This document shows positions 33,608-46,077 of a DNA stretch of 64,000 nt, piece after piece; the first letter of the stretch is position 1, and every line of letters starts with the position of its first letter. A program made the position numbers and the translations under genes. Source of the stretch: Podospora bellae-mahoneyi (taxonomy: Eukaryota; Ascomycota; Sordariomycetes; Sordariales; Podosporaceae). The notes under the pieces are model-generated. The model had not been told where the DNA came from. It made no database searches and saw only the letters and a program-made list of their open reading frames with translations. The DNA lies in the NCBI RefSeq assembly GCF_035222275.1, contig NC_085885.1, forward strand, positions 3,472,001 through 3,536,000, given 5' to 3'.

Positions 33608-34534
33608 CGACTCGGGAGAATATTGGAAACACCCCTGCAATGAGCACGAGTTTGTTTGTATCATTTCCCTTTTGTTGCTGTTTTTTATCATAGCGTTGTT
33701 CAAAAATTGTCTGGTGGAACTTGAGATGAGAGAGCGTTGTATTTTCTTCTTGGACTATTCACTTCGTTGATACCTGGCTGTGAGCTATTTTGAGGACTAC
33801 TGACTTGTTTGACTTATCTGTACTTTTAACTTGGATAGGATGGTGAGAAGGGGTACATGAAAAGGAGGAGGGAGCGGGGGAGAGGGATGATTGCATGGTG
33901 ATGGGATTGGATAGCGAAAAAGTTTGTTTGGGATTTTGCTTGGGGTTGAATAGGTACCTAGTTTATGATGGTAGCAATATGGATGTAGTAATTATTTGCC
34001 CTTGTCTCCGCTTGTGCTGGTGGGGGGTTTGTGAGTGAGTGTGGTGAACTATCGTCCGATGTTCTGGGTGTATCTAGCCGGATTGATCTAGGGGTGTTTG
34101 ATCGACGCGGAACGTGGCCGAGCCACATGATGGCAAGCCAGATCACGCTCGACAGCGGCCTTCCAGAAGACTTGTTTGTGGGTGAGTAGAAGGTCCGGTT
34201 TGGCCATGGGTGAGTTTTTTCTGAACAGGCTGAAAAGGTGCCGCCCGAAAAGGACTGGATAATTGGAAAAGGAAGATGTCATTCCCGAGAAAGCGGTATT
34301 CTAAACAGTTCTGTGTGCTCATCAAGAGTGGTACTAATACAGAGTTTGCCACCCCAATTCCTCCCAATGCTTTCCCCTTCCCACCCCTGTTGCAAAGATC
34401 CAAAAGAAAAAGGCGGCTGTCAGCCATGGTATCATGCCCTGATTCCCAACATAAAAAACCCATCATCATCATCATCAAAATATCGTTACCTAGGCGCCTG
34501 AACCCATCATAACATCGTACACTTTTACTCCCCC
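33608..34534. other. Convergent intergenic region
   Basis: About 0.9 kb without a gene. A CATCAT microsatellite lies at about 34460-34476. Confidence 0.45.
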
Positions 34535-36872
34535 CTAGTCAGTATCAAAGAAACTCCCACTCCTCTTTATCCCCGCCCCCTCATTGCCCATCTCCCCCAA
34601 ATCAACCCCCCCAACAGCCCATCCGTCCCCCCCCTTGATCATCCCCCCCCACAACCACCACCCCGTCGCCAACCCACCCCCCAAAACCACCACCGCAACC
34701 CCCAACCCAAGCCCCAATCCCATCAACCCCTCAAACACAACCCAGTTCCCCGTCTGCGTCCCCATGACAAAAACACCCATCATAACCTTGCGGTAAAACT
34801 CCACCCCAAACCCCATATCAACTTCATTCCTCATCTTGACACCCAAGTTCCTGCTCGTGAAAGCAGTTGACTCCCCAATCGTCACCCTCTGAAGCCCGTG
34901 CTCCAGTGTCGCAGCCCCCATTGCCAAAAGTCCAAAGACGAACCCTACCGCCGGCAGGTTGACTTTCGCGCCTGTTGCCATGAGAGAATCGGGATCGGGA
35001 GTGAGCGAGCTGCTGATGTGGAGGGAGAAGGTCAAAATTCCGATAAACGAGAGGACTAACCCTACTGCAGTGACGAACAGGTGGGTTTTGGGCGTGGAGG
35101 TGAAGATTGTGGAGTATTTCCGGTAAAAATAGTTAAAGGTTATGACTGGGATGAGGGAGAGCAGAAACGGACCAAAGAAGAACAGGCCGATGGAGGAGGG
35201 GGGGAGGCTTAAGGGGAGGGGGTGGAAGATGAGGGAGAGGGAAGACGAAAAAGACCAGAGGGCGGAGATGGGGAGGAAGGAGACGAGGAAGATGAGGAGG
35301 GTGGTGGGTGCGAGCATTGCTCTGGGGGCTTGGAGGAGGAGGGAGGGGGAAATAGGGGTGGAATAAGTGTAGGGATGGAGTTTGGCGAGGTAGGTACAGG
35401 CTGTTTCCCAGGAGAGGAGCCTATAGGGCGCGAGCGGGAGGGAGGTTTTGTATCTGCCTGTGCCGGTGAGGCCAAAGCCGGAAAGGCCGGTCCCTGGTGT
35501 GGGAGCGGCGGAGGCGGCGGCAGAGAGGGTGTATGCTCGGTCGAAAACTGTTTCTGGGCAGCCCAAGGCGATGGCCGGGATAGCGAGGGCGAAGAAGCTG
35601 CTGAGGATGGTGAATTGCAGGGTGAAGCCGGCGGAGGATTGAGAGGCGACGCCGCCGAGGATGGGGGGGAACCAGAGGGTGGCCGTGGTAGTGATGGCGT
35701 GTATGGTGATCTTGATGTTGCGTTCGTGTTCCTTTTCCTTGGTCAGTTTCATTTCTTCCTGAGAGACGAGCGGGACAGAAACTTACAAAGAACGTATCCT
35801 GAATACTCCCCAACACCAGCGCATCCCATGCTCCCCAGCCCAGCCCCTGAAACACCCTCGCAGCCATACACTGCCCATATGCACCCTCAAAACCAACATT
35901 GGTGCTCCACACCGTCCCGATGAAAAACGAGATCAGCGACCCCAGATAAAACGGCCTCTTCCCAACCATCCTCGCTGCAATTAAACACCCCAACCCTGTA
36001 ATGGCCGACAAAATCAGCGGCACACCGGTCAACGCGGCCGCAGCCGTATACGACACGCCATATAATTGGGAGACCTGAGCATTAACCGTCATAAATATCG
36101 TCTTTGTCACCCCTGTCATGGCAACCATCAACATGAGCGACCAAAAGTTGACTTCTTTGCGCCATGTGGGCCAGTTCTGTCACACAAGTATCAGCATAAT
36201 CCTTCAAAAGGCCAAGAGGGACGGTCATACCAATGGATCATCCGGGTCATCACTCGGCTGAGGGACCAATTCCACACTGCTATACTTCCCCTGCCCGTAC
36301 TTTATCCTCCGCGGCACATTCAACGATGATGCCGCCGTCGAAGTCCATGACATTCTCGGTTTTGAGTCTGTCGTTGAAAAAGGTGGAGGCTCCATTGCGG
36401 TCGCTGCTGATGTCGTCGTCTTCGCCGTAGTTGATGTCCCTGGTCTGGTGGGCGGGTTCATACCCAACGGCACTTGTGGCCTAACACTCAAAGGTAATGG
36501 CTTCGGTGGAGGTGGTCGATTTGGTGCCGGCACGCTTGGTGGCGGTACACTCGGTGGAGGCAAGCTAGGCGGTGGTAATGGTGTGATGGCAGTGAACCCA
36601 CTCGCATTCGTCGTACTCCTCGATAACCCCCCTCCCAACTTTGATACCGGCCTCGGTGGTAATGGGCGATTTGGCGGCTCCGTCGGACTAGTCGAGTTCA
36701 ACGATGAGTGGGATGGCTTCTTCTTGGCCATCATATGATGCGGTTCCTTTGCTGGAGGAGGCGGTGGTGGAAACGACTCGATCAATCCCGCGGTGCTGCT
36801 CCCATCGTTCTCATTACTCCCCCCTCTGAGCCCCAGCTCCTTCCTCAGGTCTATCCCAAGGTCCTGCCCCAT
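34535..36872 (-). CDS. Major facilitator superfamily transporter with a proline-rich N-terminal extension
   Basis: Three exons, 36872-36231, 36176-35787 and 35731-34535; 742 residues. Exon 1 encodes a 214-residue hydrophilic region rich in Pro (PPPSLPPPSVPPPSVP) with a KYGQGKYSSVELVPQP segment before the membrane domain. Exons 2 and 3 give about 12 hydrophobic spans; GVSYTAAAALTGVPLI, LGSIQDTFFEHERN and TATLWFPPILGGVASQ fit the fungal MFS layout. The second intron was set to 55 nt (acceptor AAAAG at 35732), because the nearer AG would leave only 28 nt and the longer intron yields DTFFEHERN. The substrate is unknown. Confidence 0.82.
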
Positions 36873-39706
36873 GGTGGTGATGATAACGACGGGATGACAC
36901 CTCTACTCGCTGAGGAGATGTTTTGTGATAAACGGTCGTCTATCGTCGCTGTCCAGCAGACGAGACGAATGTTTGCTGTGAGATGGCCACGAGGAATGGT
37001 CAGACTAGAAAAGGAAAGGGGCCAAAGAGGACAACCAGGGGAGAGGCCACCATGGCATTATACGGGTACCAGCCTCGGGTAGCAGTAGAGAAAGAAAAAA
37101 TGTGATGTGGGCAAGGGAGGACAATCAAGCACTAAGCATTGACCTCACATTCTTGGGTGGTCGTGATAGGGTTGAATGGTAAGCTGTCGATGCAAGGCCA
37201 CTCTGGACGCATGATGGCAAGGGACAAATATGGGCTCAAGAAGGGGGGGAATATATTCTGGTACTGGGTGGAAGACTCCAGAGTGATGATCTGACCTTCA
37301 GCCAAGGGGCGAAAACACTTGGTGGTGATCATGGTAATACAAGCCAACTGCGGCTCATAAAACCCGAAGAAAGAAGAAACCATCTTCCTTTGTGCATGTC
37401 ATCGCTGACAGCGTCAAGAACAAGGCAGGACAGCGACAGGCATCCCCTTGCCTGCCTCAAGCTCCCTAGCGGACCAGCACGACGCGAGGGAAGGGCACTT
37501 GTGGTACATACACCAGTACCTGGTCGCGATCGGGGTCAGATCCAAGGTCCCCTGGAATGGGACGGTGATGGAGGTGATCAGGCCCGCTTGGACCAGCCAA
37601 AGGTCGCCCCTCACACAAGCCCGAGCTCACGAGTGCAGGGACCAACAAGCAGCTGAAACGTTCAGTGACACAACGCGGGGTTGTTGCTGTTGAAGATGTC
37701 TGTAGGGAAAACAATGTGTTGGTAGTCGTCATTGATTCTCAATAGTAGGGATTTCTTCAGCGAGATATCTTCTGGCTAGGGAGAATGAAATCTCACAAAC
37801 CCTTCTGTCAATGTGCCAGGGAGACACCTAGAAAGGGACGTCGTTGAGAGCTGCCCTGTGCGAGGGGGAGGTCGGACCCGAAGAGCGGGGTCGCGCTAAG
37901 GGCGCCCCGCTATCCGCCGTAAAGATGTGGGGCCACAGCTGAAGAAGAAATGGAAGCGGCTCTTGCCGGGCTGTAAGGCCTCCTCCTTGCCTTTGCATTT
38001 TCGTGCCTGCGCATGCCGTGCCATGCCATCAACCATCGGCCATTTTTGACCGTGCCGTCGCAAACTCGCTCTTTTGATGCTTCTTTCTCCGCTGACTCTT
38101 CACCGCCGGAACACTGTCCAGTCAGCCGCGCTTTTGTTAGCTGTCGACGCGTTGCTGAACCGCAAACATCTGACTGAAGGATTTGTCAACTCTCGCCACG
38201 GGGGATTATGGCCGTCTGTCGTGGAACGTCTTCGGGGGAGAGTTGGGACGAGGAACCCTGAACACTTCCCTCTTGCGTCGAGGGGGTGTTACAGGTCGCC
38301 GAAAGAAGCACTGACCTTGCTCGGGTATCGGAAGGACGCTGTTGAACAAGTTGTGGAGTGCGGTCAGTGCGTGGAAGGTCGCTTGGCATGGAATCAGTTT
38401 TCTCGAACCAGTTTCCAGCTTCGCCTCTTCAAGCTGCTGATACCCTCATTCTTCGGCATTTTATCTAAGAGAGCCCAAGATGCTCTGCAAAAGTTGCACA
38501 AACCACGGCACTGATCCTGTCTCGTCTCGACCCGTTCTCAGCATAAACATGGCAGTCCAACCACCAGGTAAGTCGCTCACACAAACCCGTCTCTCAAAAA
38601 TAACAGCGGCTTGCCACAACTCCCCCCTGTTCGCCATTTGTTTCTTGTTTCCCTTCAACCCGCAAGGCATGATTTGTTCGCCCTTCCGGACGTCACCTCA
38701 ACCAGGTTTCTCAACCCGTCCCTCTCTTGTACTTGCACAAACAAGAACCACAGAGAGGAGCATAAAAGCGATGAAGCTGTGGTTGTACCAGACCCCAACG
38801 CCGATCATGCACCGCTCTGCCCGGCAAACCACCACGCCGCTCGACTTGAAAGGGGACGGACCAAGGTTTGTGCAAGTGATGCCAGTACAGCCTGTTCTTT
38901 TCGATCTACATTGATGCACTGCAAACGCCTCCGTTTCTGAGGATGCGCCAAGTTCATCCCTATCCATAGCGCCGCGCGGTATACATGTGCATCGTGGTAT
39001 GGTCCCCGACTGCGGCCTCCATATGATCGGTCGTGTCTCATTGCACCGTGTCCAGTTCGCCTGCTGTGCATCGTGAACCTTCTCTGTCCTTCGGTCAAGT
39101 ACCATCGCCCACCATCTGCAGCCGGACCACAGGTGTGAGGTGCGAGCTGAGATGGAGAAAGTCCGGCGCGGCGGGCACAGCGGTCCAGTAGAACACTTGG
39201 CTCCGGTGACGGGGCACAGCTGACTGTCCTTGCTCGTAGAGGTAGAAACCTAGATAGTGATCACCCGGAATTGTGAGTGATTGTTCTCTTGGCAGCGCAG
39301 GGGAAGCAGGGCGCAGAAACACAGCTTCGCTTTGGTTCATAGTGCGGCGATTTCCCGTCTAGAATAGGCTGCTGAGGTCTTCCCAGGATGTTAATGCCGG
39401 CAAACTGCTCCTCGTTTCTGATCATCATACCGACACGGAATATTTTTGGCGTTGCTATTGAGCATCAGAACCAGGTCATCCTGGCTTAGAGGCTCAATAA
39501 ACGGCCAAATATCCCGCGCCAGGAGCGAAACAACACCAGAACAACTCATTCATCTTAGTGTTGTTCGCTTCCAGTACTCGTTGTCCTGATCGTCAACTGT
39601 CCTGATCTGGTCCGGGTAGAGTTCGCCTTTGTTGTTCTCTATTCCGTCATGATAGCATGGCGGAAATGATCCAGACGGTATTTCCAGGAAAGCGCAAACC
39701 AAGCCA
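36873..39706. other. Gene-poor 2.8 kb block
   Basis: No gene can be supported. An 83-codon minus-strand ATG frame (37132-37383) and a plus-strand frame of about 145 codons (38077-38514) are open, but neither resembles a known family. Splice-like GTAAGT occurs at 38569. Unannotated short genes or non-coding RNAs are possible. Confidence 0.4.
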
Positions 39707-40620
39707 TCAAAAAGCAGCAATAACCACAGCCCTACCTTCTCTTCCTTCGCCATCAACCTCCCCCTCCTGCCTCTCGGCCCCCTCAAACGCCTCTAGCAAC
39801 TCCCCCGTTCTGACGACCAACTCCTCAAACTGCAGCCTGTACGCCACCGGCAGTTCCTCCCCCTCCGCCACCAATACCGGCCCTTCTATTCCTGTTTCCT
39901 TTTCTTCAATCTTGAACTTGAGGCCGATAGTCTGCTTCGTATCTGCCCACAGTACCTCTGACTCTGCTGTCCTATTTGACGATGCCGTCGACAGAAAGTT
40001 ACGTTTAAGACGGATAAGCCCCTCGGAGATGTTAACGTGTGACAGAAAAAGCCCAGGCTTTGGTCCGAGCTTGACTAGATTCGTGATAACGCAGAGTTGA
40101 GAAAACCACTCATCAGCATCAAGGTAGATATCCTGATGGGGAACAGTTTGCTCCTCCTCTTCTTCAGGTTCAGGTCGTCGTCGGGGATAGCGCATTCGAG
40201 GACGGCGGTTCTCGTCTTGGAGAACGGGTTTGAAGTGGGAGTAGACTTCTCCTAGACTGTTCCGCAGGGCAGAGTCGGAAGACTCATCGTAGAACTGATC
40301 GGTTGATAAGTATTCGCAGTAGAGGTAGGGGGTGGAGATTTTGGCGGTGGGGTGGTAGCATTCTAGGATGAGCTTGTGGCGGCCGGAGGGGGAGAGGGAG
40401 ACGGCGAGGTTGTGGAGGCGGTGGTGGAAGATGCGGAGGGCGATGGAGGAGAAGTGGTGGGAGACGGCGGTGAGGGGGAGGAGGTCGGAGGTTGGGAGGT
40501 CGTTGAGGATTGATAGGAGGAGCTGGCGGGGGTTAGCATGACAGTGGGTAGCACAGAAAAGGGGAAGATGGCGAAGCTTGCCTCGTTGGGGAGCGAGTTG
40601 AGGGGGGTATCCGGAGGCAT
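39707..40620 (-). CDS. F-box protein
   Basis: Two exons, 40620-40582 and 40522-39707; 284 residues. Joining them gives an N-terminal F-box: LNSLPNELLLSILNDLPTSD, then LLPLTAVSHHFSSIALRIF. The 59-nt intron starts with GC (GAG|GCAAGC) and ends CGCCAG with a GCTAAC branch site, so it appears to be a GC-AG intron. After the F-box come HKLILECYHPTAKISTPYLY, an acidic loop (PEPEEEEEQ) and IGLKFKIEEKETGIEG; the end is VVIAAF. Fungal F-box proteins with this downstream region are common but uncharacterised. An SCF adaptor role is inferred from the motif. Confidence 0.82.
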
Positions 40621-41688
40621 GTCGTCAGGTTAGGTGTTCGTGCTCATCTGGATGTTATCAGGCACTTCTCCGATGTCTTTTCATAGACAGCTTGCCTCCA
40701 CAGGGCTCTCTTTGCTCTTGACGCAACTGACATCACGATGCGCGGTTGATAAGAATGGCAGCTAGGTACGGTAACGGGGTGGGGTAGGTACGTCAGTCAA
40801 GCTTCCCGCTTTGGTTCCCGCGGCCCCACTTCCCCAGATGCCGAGTTCCACCCCAGCCACTTGCCGGACAAGGGTCCGTTGTTGTGTCTATCAACGACAA
40901 GTGAGCTTCAAGGTGATATGGCAGTGGTTATCAGTTCTGCTGAGTAGATAGTCTCATGATGAACCTATTGACAATTCCTTAAAATAAAGTCAGCATCTAA
41001 AATATGCCTCAAAACTGCTGAGCTCTTTACCAGGATCGACTATCTGTCCGTCTTACTGTCCTGGGAGCATACTGTGCATGCCGTGGCGGTGGCTTTGGAT
41101 GTGTGATGGTACTCGGCTCATGTCAGGGCCATTCCTCTGGAGAGGCATGTCTTGACCTATCCACAGTGGCCGGATCACCTGTCAACTGTCGAAGTGAAAG
41201 GAAGGATTAAGATTTAAGAGTGACATAGGTAGGTACCTACCTACCCCACCCGTTCTCATCGGTCACATACAGAAAATCGGTGAATCTTTTCGCCGTATGA
41301 GGAAGGTCAAGTGTGTAAGTCAACCATCATCCAAGACCACATTTCCGCAATCACGGAAAGCGACAACTCAGCCCTGGGTTTTGGGACAGCTGGATCTGTC
41401 CGCAGCAAAGTGTTTGTTGTATGTGACGAAGAAGTGGTGGGCGTAGATGCCCTCATGATCTGGTCTGGCGGGAGGCCTCCATCTGCATGTCGTCAGCAAG
41501 TAAAATGTTTGAAATCAACGTATAGTCAAGATTTGATTGTCATGAGTAAACTTGGTGAGAAATCTCCGTTCTGCGCGCTACATGCCTAATGAAATCGTAT
41601 CGTCGTGAAACCCAAGCCCATACCGGAATTCCCATGGGATCCTCTATCATATGAACTCCAAAACACAAAATCCGTTTCCTATGCTGCC
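40621..41688. other. Intergenic region with an 18-bp palindrome
   Basis: About 1.1 kb; no gene seen. It includes the F-box promoter, the perfect palindrome at 41226-41243 and the 3' flank of the GNAT gene. Confidence 0.45.
41226..41243. repeat. Perfect 18-bp palindrome
   Basis: TAGGTAGGTACCTACCTA reads identically on both strands. Shorter TAGGTAC/CCTAGG words recur in several intergenic regions of the window. Function unknown. Confidence 0.85.
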
Positions 41689-42539
41689 TCACATCAAATC
41701 ACACTGACCATTATCTGCCACGACCCTCAAGACTTTCGAATCGGGGACGTATTTCATGGCGTGTAGTGTCAACATCTCCTCCTCGCCAGCCACTTGAATA
41801 TGAAACGTACCCACAAGGCTGAACCCCAGCCAGGTGTATAGGCTGTGGCCCATGGGACTGGCCATGACTGAAATATCCTTCAGGCGCTCTTGATGAACCA
41901 TCTTCATCCCCCATTTGCAGAGCGAAGAGGCATGACCACGTCGCTGAAACTCGGGCAATGTGGCAAGAATCTGGAGGTGAATCTGGTCGGGCCCGATCTT
42001 GCCAAAGAACATCTTGTAGGCTCGGATTTGACCCTTCCAGAACTCCTGAAAGTGCTTGTGGTTCGCGTCCCGGCGTGCCCTGCCTCCCTGCTTTTCCACC
42101 TCGGTGACAGCTGTTTGGTTCGGTGTATTAGTGTGACGCTTCTACGTATAGTTTATTGTTACCTCTGGTGGGAGATCGAACGAGGTTTTCGGTGGGAGAA
42201 GTGAGCAAAGAACATGATGAAAGACTTGCGATCCTGGGTTACATAACCGGGCCCGTATCGCCTCTTGTTGCGATAAGAAACGTCCCAAACACTGAACGAG
42301 ACCACCCGTCTATCCTCACAGCCTGTCTCCAGGCTGTCCTCCACTACCATGACCTGCCAGTCGTCGTAGGCCGGATCAAGAAAGTACTCGAATAGCAACC
42401 GCGTAAATTTGTAGTGATCCTCAGGATACTCATGGCGATACGGAAACCGATAATCCCATTGCGGATCTAGCGGCATCGTTCTGATGATGACATCTGTAAG
42501 AGCCTCGATGTCGGTCGGGAGGCCGGGTCTGGGCTTCAT
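41689..42539 (-). CDS. GNAT-family N-acetyltransferase
   Basis: Proposed exons 42539-42248 and 42110-41689; 237 residues. The first exon starts MKPRPGLPTDIEALTDVIIR, typical of fungal GNATs, and has VVSFSVWDVSYRNKRRYGP. The second holds the acetyl-CoA-binding core ILATLPEFQRRGHASSLCKW (the Q/RxxGxG/A loop is QRRGHA), then ISVMASPMGHSLYTWLGF and the usual final beta strand. The substrate is unknown. The 137-nt intron with donor GTTATG was chosen because it is the only option found that keeps frame; the intervening sequence has another good donor (GTAACA, 42162-42157) in the wrong phase, so an extra exon or a different border is possible. Confidence 0.75.
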
Positions 42540-43551
42540 GGTGAGGCAGGGCAATGCCAATATTGACAAGGAATAGTGAGGCTAAGTGCGTTTGCAAGTT
42601 TGTTGGCGTAGTGCTGCACGCTGGGAAAGAAGGAAAACCGATGAGCAAGGCGACCGACCGGTCCCGGAGCTATGAAAGGGCGAAGCTGTCTTGAAAAAAA
42701 AAAAAAAGCTTGAATGTGTCACAGCCTTAAAGCTGCCTGCTACTGCGCTGCCTCAAGAGCCTCATCGGCCAGCACCGCTCTTCTGAGGAGCCTGGCTTAT
42801 GCCACGATGAGGTGCGGTGTGCGTCGCGGCAGATGAGCATAAATTTCTGGTCATCATGTGAAACACTAGAGAGCGCCCTGTTCGTGAAGAGCACCAGAAG
42901 GGTTGCTGTGTCTTCCTATTCCATCGTGAAGCAAACCCCTCTAGGTATTTTGGGCTTAGTTGGGGGCGTCTTCGTCATGTCTGAGCCTCGTCCGTGCAGT
43001 GGAAATTCTGCTAGGTAGCCGCAGAGATGGGAAATTGAAAAACGGCTCGTACTACCTTACACAGCTAATTTGGGCATGGCACATTTGGCGTGGTCCCCCC
43101 TCATGGTCCTGCGTAATCTGTATATGAGAGCCTGCCGTGTCGCTTTTGGTGTCTCTTGCCAGATCTTGGCTAACAATTATATCCTCGGGAGCCTCCTTTT
43201 AGGCGCGCATCGTGTTGTGAAGCCTGCATAAAATTGACGACGGTCGAATCAGCTTCGCGGTAGCCCTGCAGCTAGGCCGAGAACAGAAATGAGGTGAGCC
43301 AGAAGAGCAATCCCACGTTACCAGGGGACCGGGCTGGATGATTGGGCGCGCCATTGCGGCCTCCAACGCCCATCCCCTTTTTTCCACCACGCCAGATGCC
43401 ATCTGCCATCTCAAAGTGTCGCATCCCGCTACCCCGACACAGCATTTGCGGCAAACAACCCGCATCCTGGATTCCTGGATTATGACAAGCATGCGATGCT
43501 GACGCGAATACGACTCGAGTCCTTTCCTTGTGCTTGTGTTCCTTGACATTG
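42540..43551. other. Divergent promoter region GNAT/cysteine-cluster regulator
   Basis: About 1 kb; no gene seen. An A14 tract lies at 42696-42709. Confidence 0.45.
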
Positions 43552-46077
43552 ATGAACATGGAGGATATGGTCTCAGTCGTCGCCGTCGCCTCCGAGATGG
43601 ACTCCCGTACCGGCAGCGCAGATCTCGGCCCCGTGTTCCACTTCGGCGAAGCTGGCGATCACTCCCCCTTCTTCGACCCCGCCTTCGGTTCCTTGATTTT
43701 CTTTGACACATTCCACGCGGCCTCCGACCGGCGAGACTACCCACTTGGCCCCGGACCAAGTGCTTATTCTGCGCTTGTGCCGTCGAACCATGCCTCCTTT
43801 GATACCCAGTTCCACGGCCCCGGGACCAAGATCATCGCGGCCCGAAATAGCGACCACAACCCCGGCAACCCACAGTCTTATCCCAACGCGCCGCCTACCA
43901 TCTACGCCGAGGGTCAACGAGCGGACATTTACGACTTTGAGTACCTCGAGTCGAATGTCGGCCCACCATTTGGAGGAGGCCCAATCATCGGCCCGATAAA
44001 TCACCTTCCTCAATTGGAAGGTCCGTACAGCAATTGCGATGGCTTCTTAAGTCCGGATCTGAACTCATCCTTCGGTCCTCTGGCTCATGCTCTCTCTAAT
44101 GGATACCATACCGGATCCAGCTCCGACTCCAGCCCCGGCCCCGACAGTCCAGTCCCAACTCTACTGGGAGTCTCTCCGTCGACCGAAGTCCGGCATAGGA
44201 TCAATCCTAATTCAGCCTTCGACCTCGATGCATCACGTCGTCCCTCGATAGCCAGTACCGAAATCAAATTCGAGCACAATACCGGAGCTAGTCCATCGCC
44301 ACGACCGCCGAACCGCAAAGGAGCAGCCAAAAACTCGGCAGGTTCGCTTGAGATCATCTTGTATAAGCCGAGTGGAAAGCCAGATGGACGGCTCTCCAAG
44401 AAACGCCCTGCCTTTGACGAGGTCACCACTGGGAGCAGTACGCCCCAGACCCTCCGTCGAATATCGCTGGAAGATGAGAGTGGCCAGGTGAAGGCTACCA
44501 TGACTACGTTTGGGAAACGCCCCAGAATCCGGACTCCTTTCGACGAAGAAAAACGCCGACGCACAGCCCTCGCTCGGAAGGAAGGTGTATGCGCGCGATG
44601 CAAGAGGTCAAAGAGACAGGTTTGTGGCCGATACCCCACGGGATTCCTTTGGTCCACATCGTTAATACTCACCTGGTTCTCAGTGTGATCTCGCCGCCAA
44701 AGGCCTCTATGTCAGCTGTACCCTGTGCACGTGCACCAAGATCTACAAGAATGTCCCTCGCATGCCTTGCTTCCGATCCACCTTGGTCGACATCATGTTC
44801 TTCCGTGCCGGTATGAGTGCTGTTTCCTCGGCTCACAGAGTGCCATGGACTGACACCTTTCTAGGTCCTGCAGCCAACGAGCCATTGTTCACCAGACGTC
44901 TTGTCGAGTTTAAGCTCGAGGATCTTTCCGCCCCCGATGTCCCTGTCCGTACGCTGAAACTTAGTCAAAGAATGGGTCACCATCGTTTGACCGTGTATGC
45001 CTCCGAGTTCAAGCCAGAGCCCACCGATAAACTCTCGTATTACTGGAAAGATTCAGCCGGAATGATTCACGAGATGAAGATACCACCGTTTACCCTCACC
45101 AATCTGGACAAAGTTCACGCCCATTTCCGGCAATACATTGACGCCGCCAAAGGGTCCTATCTCGAATCGTTGAGGGGTCAGCAGGATGACGGTTTGACTT
45201 GGAAGACTGTTTCAACGGCAATGGAATATGCACGGAGAAAACCGGTATGTCCATAACGGTTCGTTCCCATTTTTGTCTTGTGGCTAACGACAGTAGGACT
45301 CTCTCGTTGCCGATACTCTCGATATGTGGGCCGTTTCCCGAATGATCGAAATCCCATGGGAGATATGCGGAGAATGGACAGACACGCTCGGCATGTCACC
45401 GGTCCAGAATCCTGAGAACCCACACAAGGGCAAGATCCCGATCCCGCCGATCATGGACACGCTTCTTGATCAGATTGTCATCAGGCATTTTCTGCAGCCG
45501 TTGCGTGAACGGGTGATCAAGAAGTTCGAGCAGCTGATCAGCCCAGCACGGCCGGAAGTGTGGTTCGAGGTGTACCTGTCTGCTTTTATCATCCTCAATC
45601 ACATTGAGAGACTGGCTAAACATTCGGCATCCCATGCGAGACTTCACAGCATGCCGGTATGTGTGACCATAACTGTCTCTGTGGATGTATAGCTAACAGT
45701 GCCGACAGACCAAGTACTCCAACACTTCGTTCCTCGAAGGGGCATTTCACACCGCCAAGGTCATCCTCTCGCGCTTCCACTTTGTGTGCAACGGGTCTGC
45801 GCCCCTGCGGCTGGACTGGAAGAAGGAGAAGACTGCAGAGCTGGCCAAGCTGCAGCCGAAGGAGGTTGCTTTGATGGAGGAGACACAGGCCATCATACGA
45901 CGCAAAGGTATGCATTTTCGAAACAATGCAGTGACATGCCTCATGACTAACGATTTCTCAGAGAATGATGTTTTGAGCCTGCGAAAGACGCACCAATACG
46001 AAAGTCCACTCTACTGGTGCCATCAGCTGTATTTCGAGGATTGGGACACCTCCCCGGTACATATTGTCGAGGAATGA
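43552..46077 (+). CDS. Fungal transcription-factor-like protein with an internal cysteine cluster
   Basis: Six exons: 43552-44619, 44684-44810, 44865-45244, 45297-45656, 45709-45907 and 45962-46077; 749 residues, all junctions in frame. The first 330 residues are Pro/Ser/Gly-rich and acidic. A basic stretch (KRPRIRTPFDEEKRRRTALA) leads into CARCKRSKRQ (Cys347, Cys350); exon 2 opens with the third cysteine, then YVSCTLCTCTK and RMPC. This resembles a Zn2Cys6 cluster (C-x2-C-x6-C) with a long second half. The rest (about 390 residues) is helical, with FILNHIERLAKH, and matches a large, poorly characterised fungal regulator-like family. It probably acts in the nucleus; targets unknown. Confidence 0.82.

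Noticed and set aside
35732-35786. A shorter 28-nt version of the second MFS intron ending at CTCAG
   Set aside because: Too short for fungal splicing. The 55-nt version with a CTGAC branch restores a better family sequence.
37132-37383. An 83-codon minus-strand ATG frame (MVSSFFGFYEPQLACITM)
   Set aside because: It looks only mildly protein-like, has no signal peptide or family match, and sits alone in a gene-poor block.
38077-38514. A plus-strand frame of about 145 codons, with a GTAAGT site 50 bases further on
   Set aside because: No recognisable domain, and no exon chain could be built from the splice-like site.
39095-39340. An 81-codon minus-strand frame starting MNQSEAVFLRPAS
   Set aside because: Too short and isolated, with no signal peptide, motif or splice partners.
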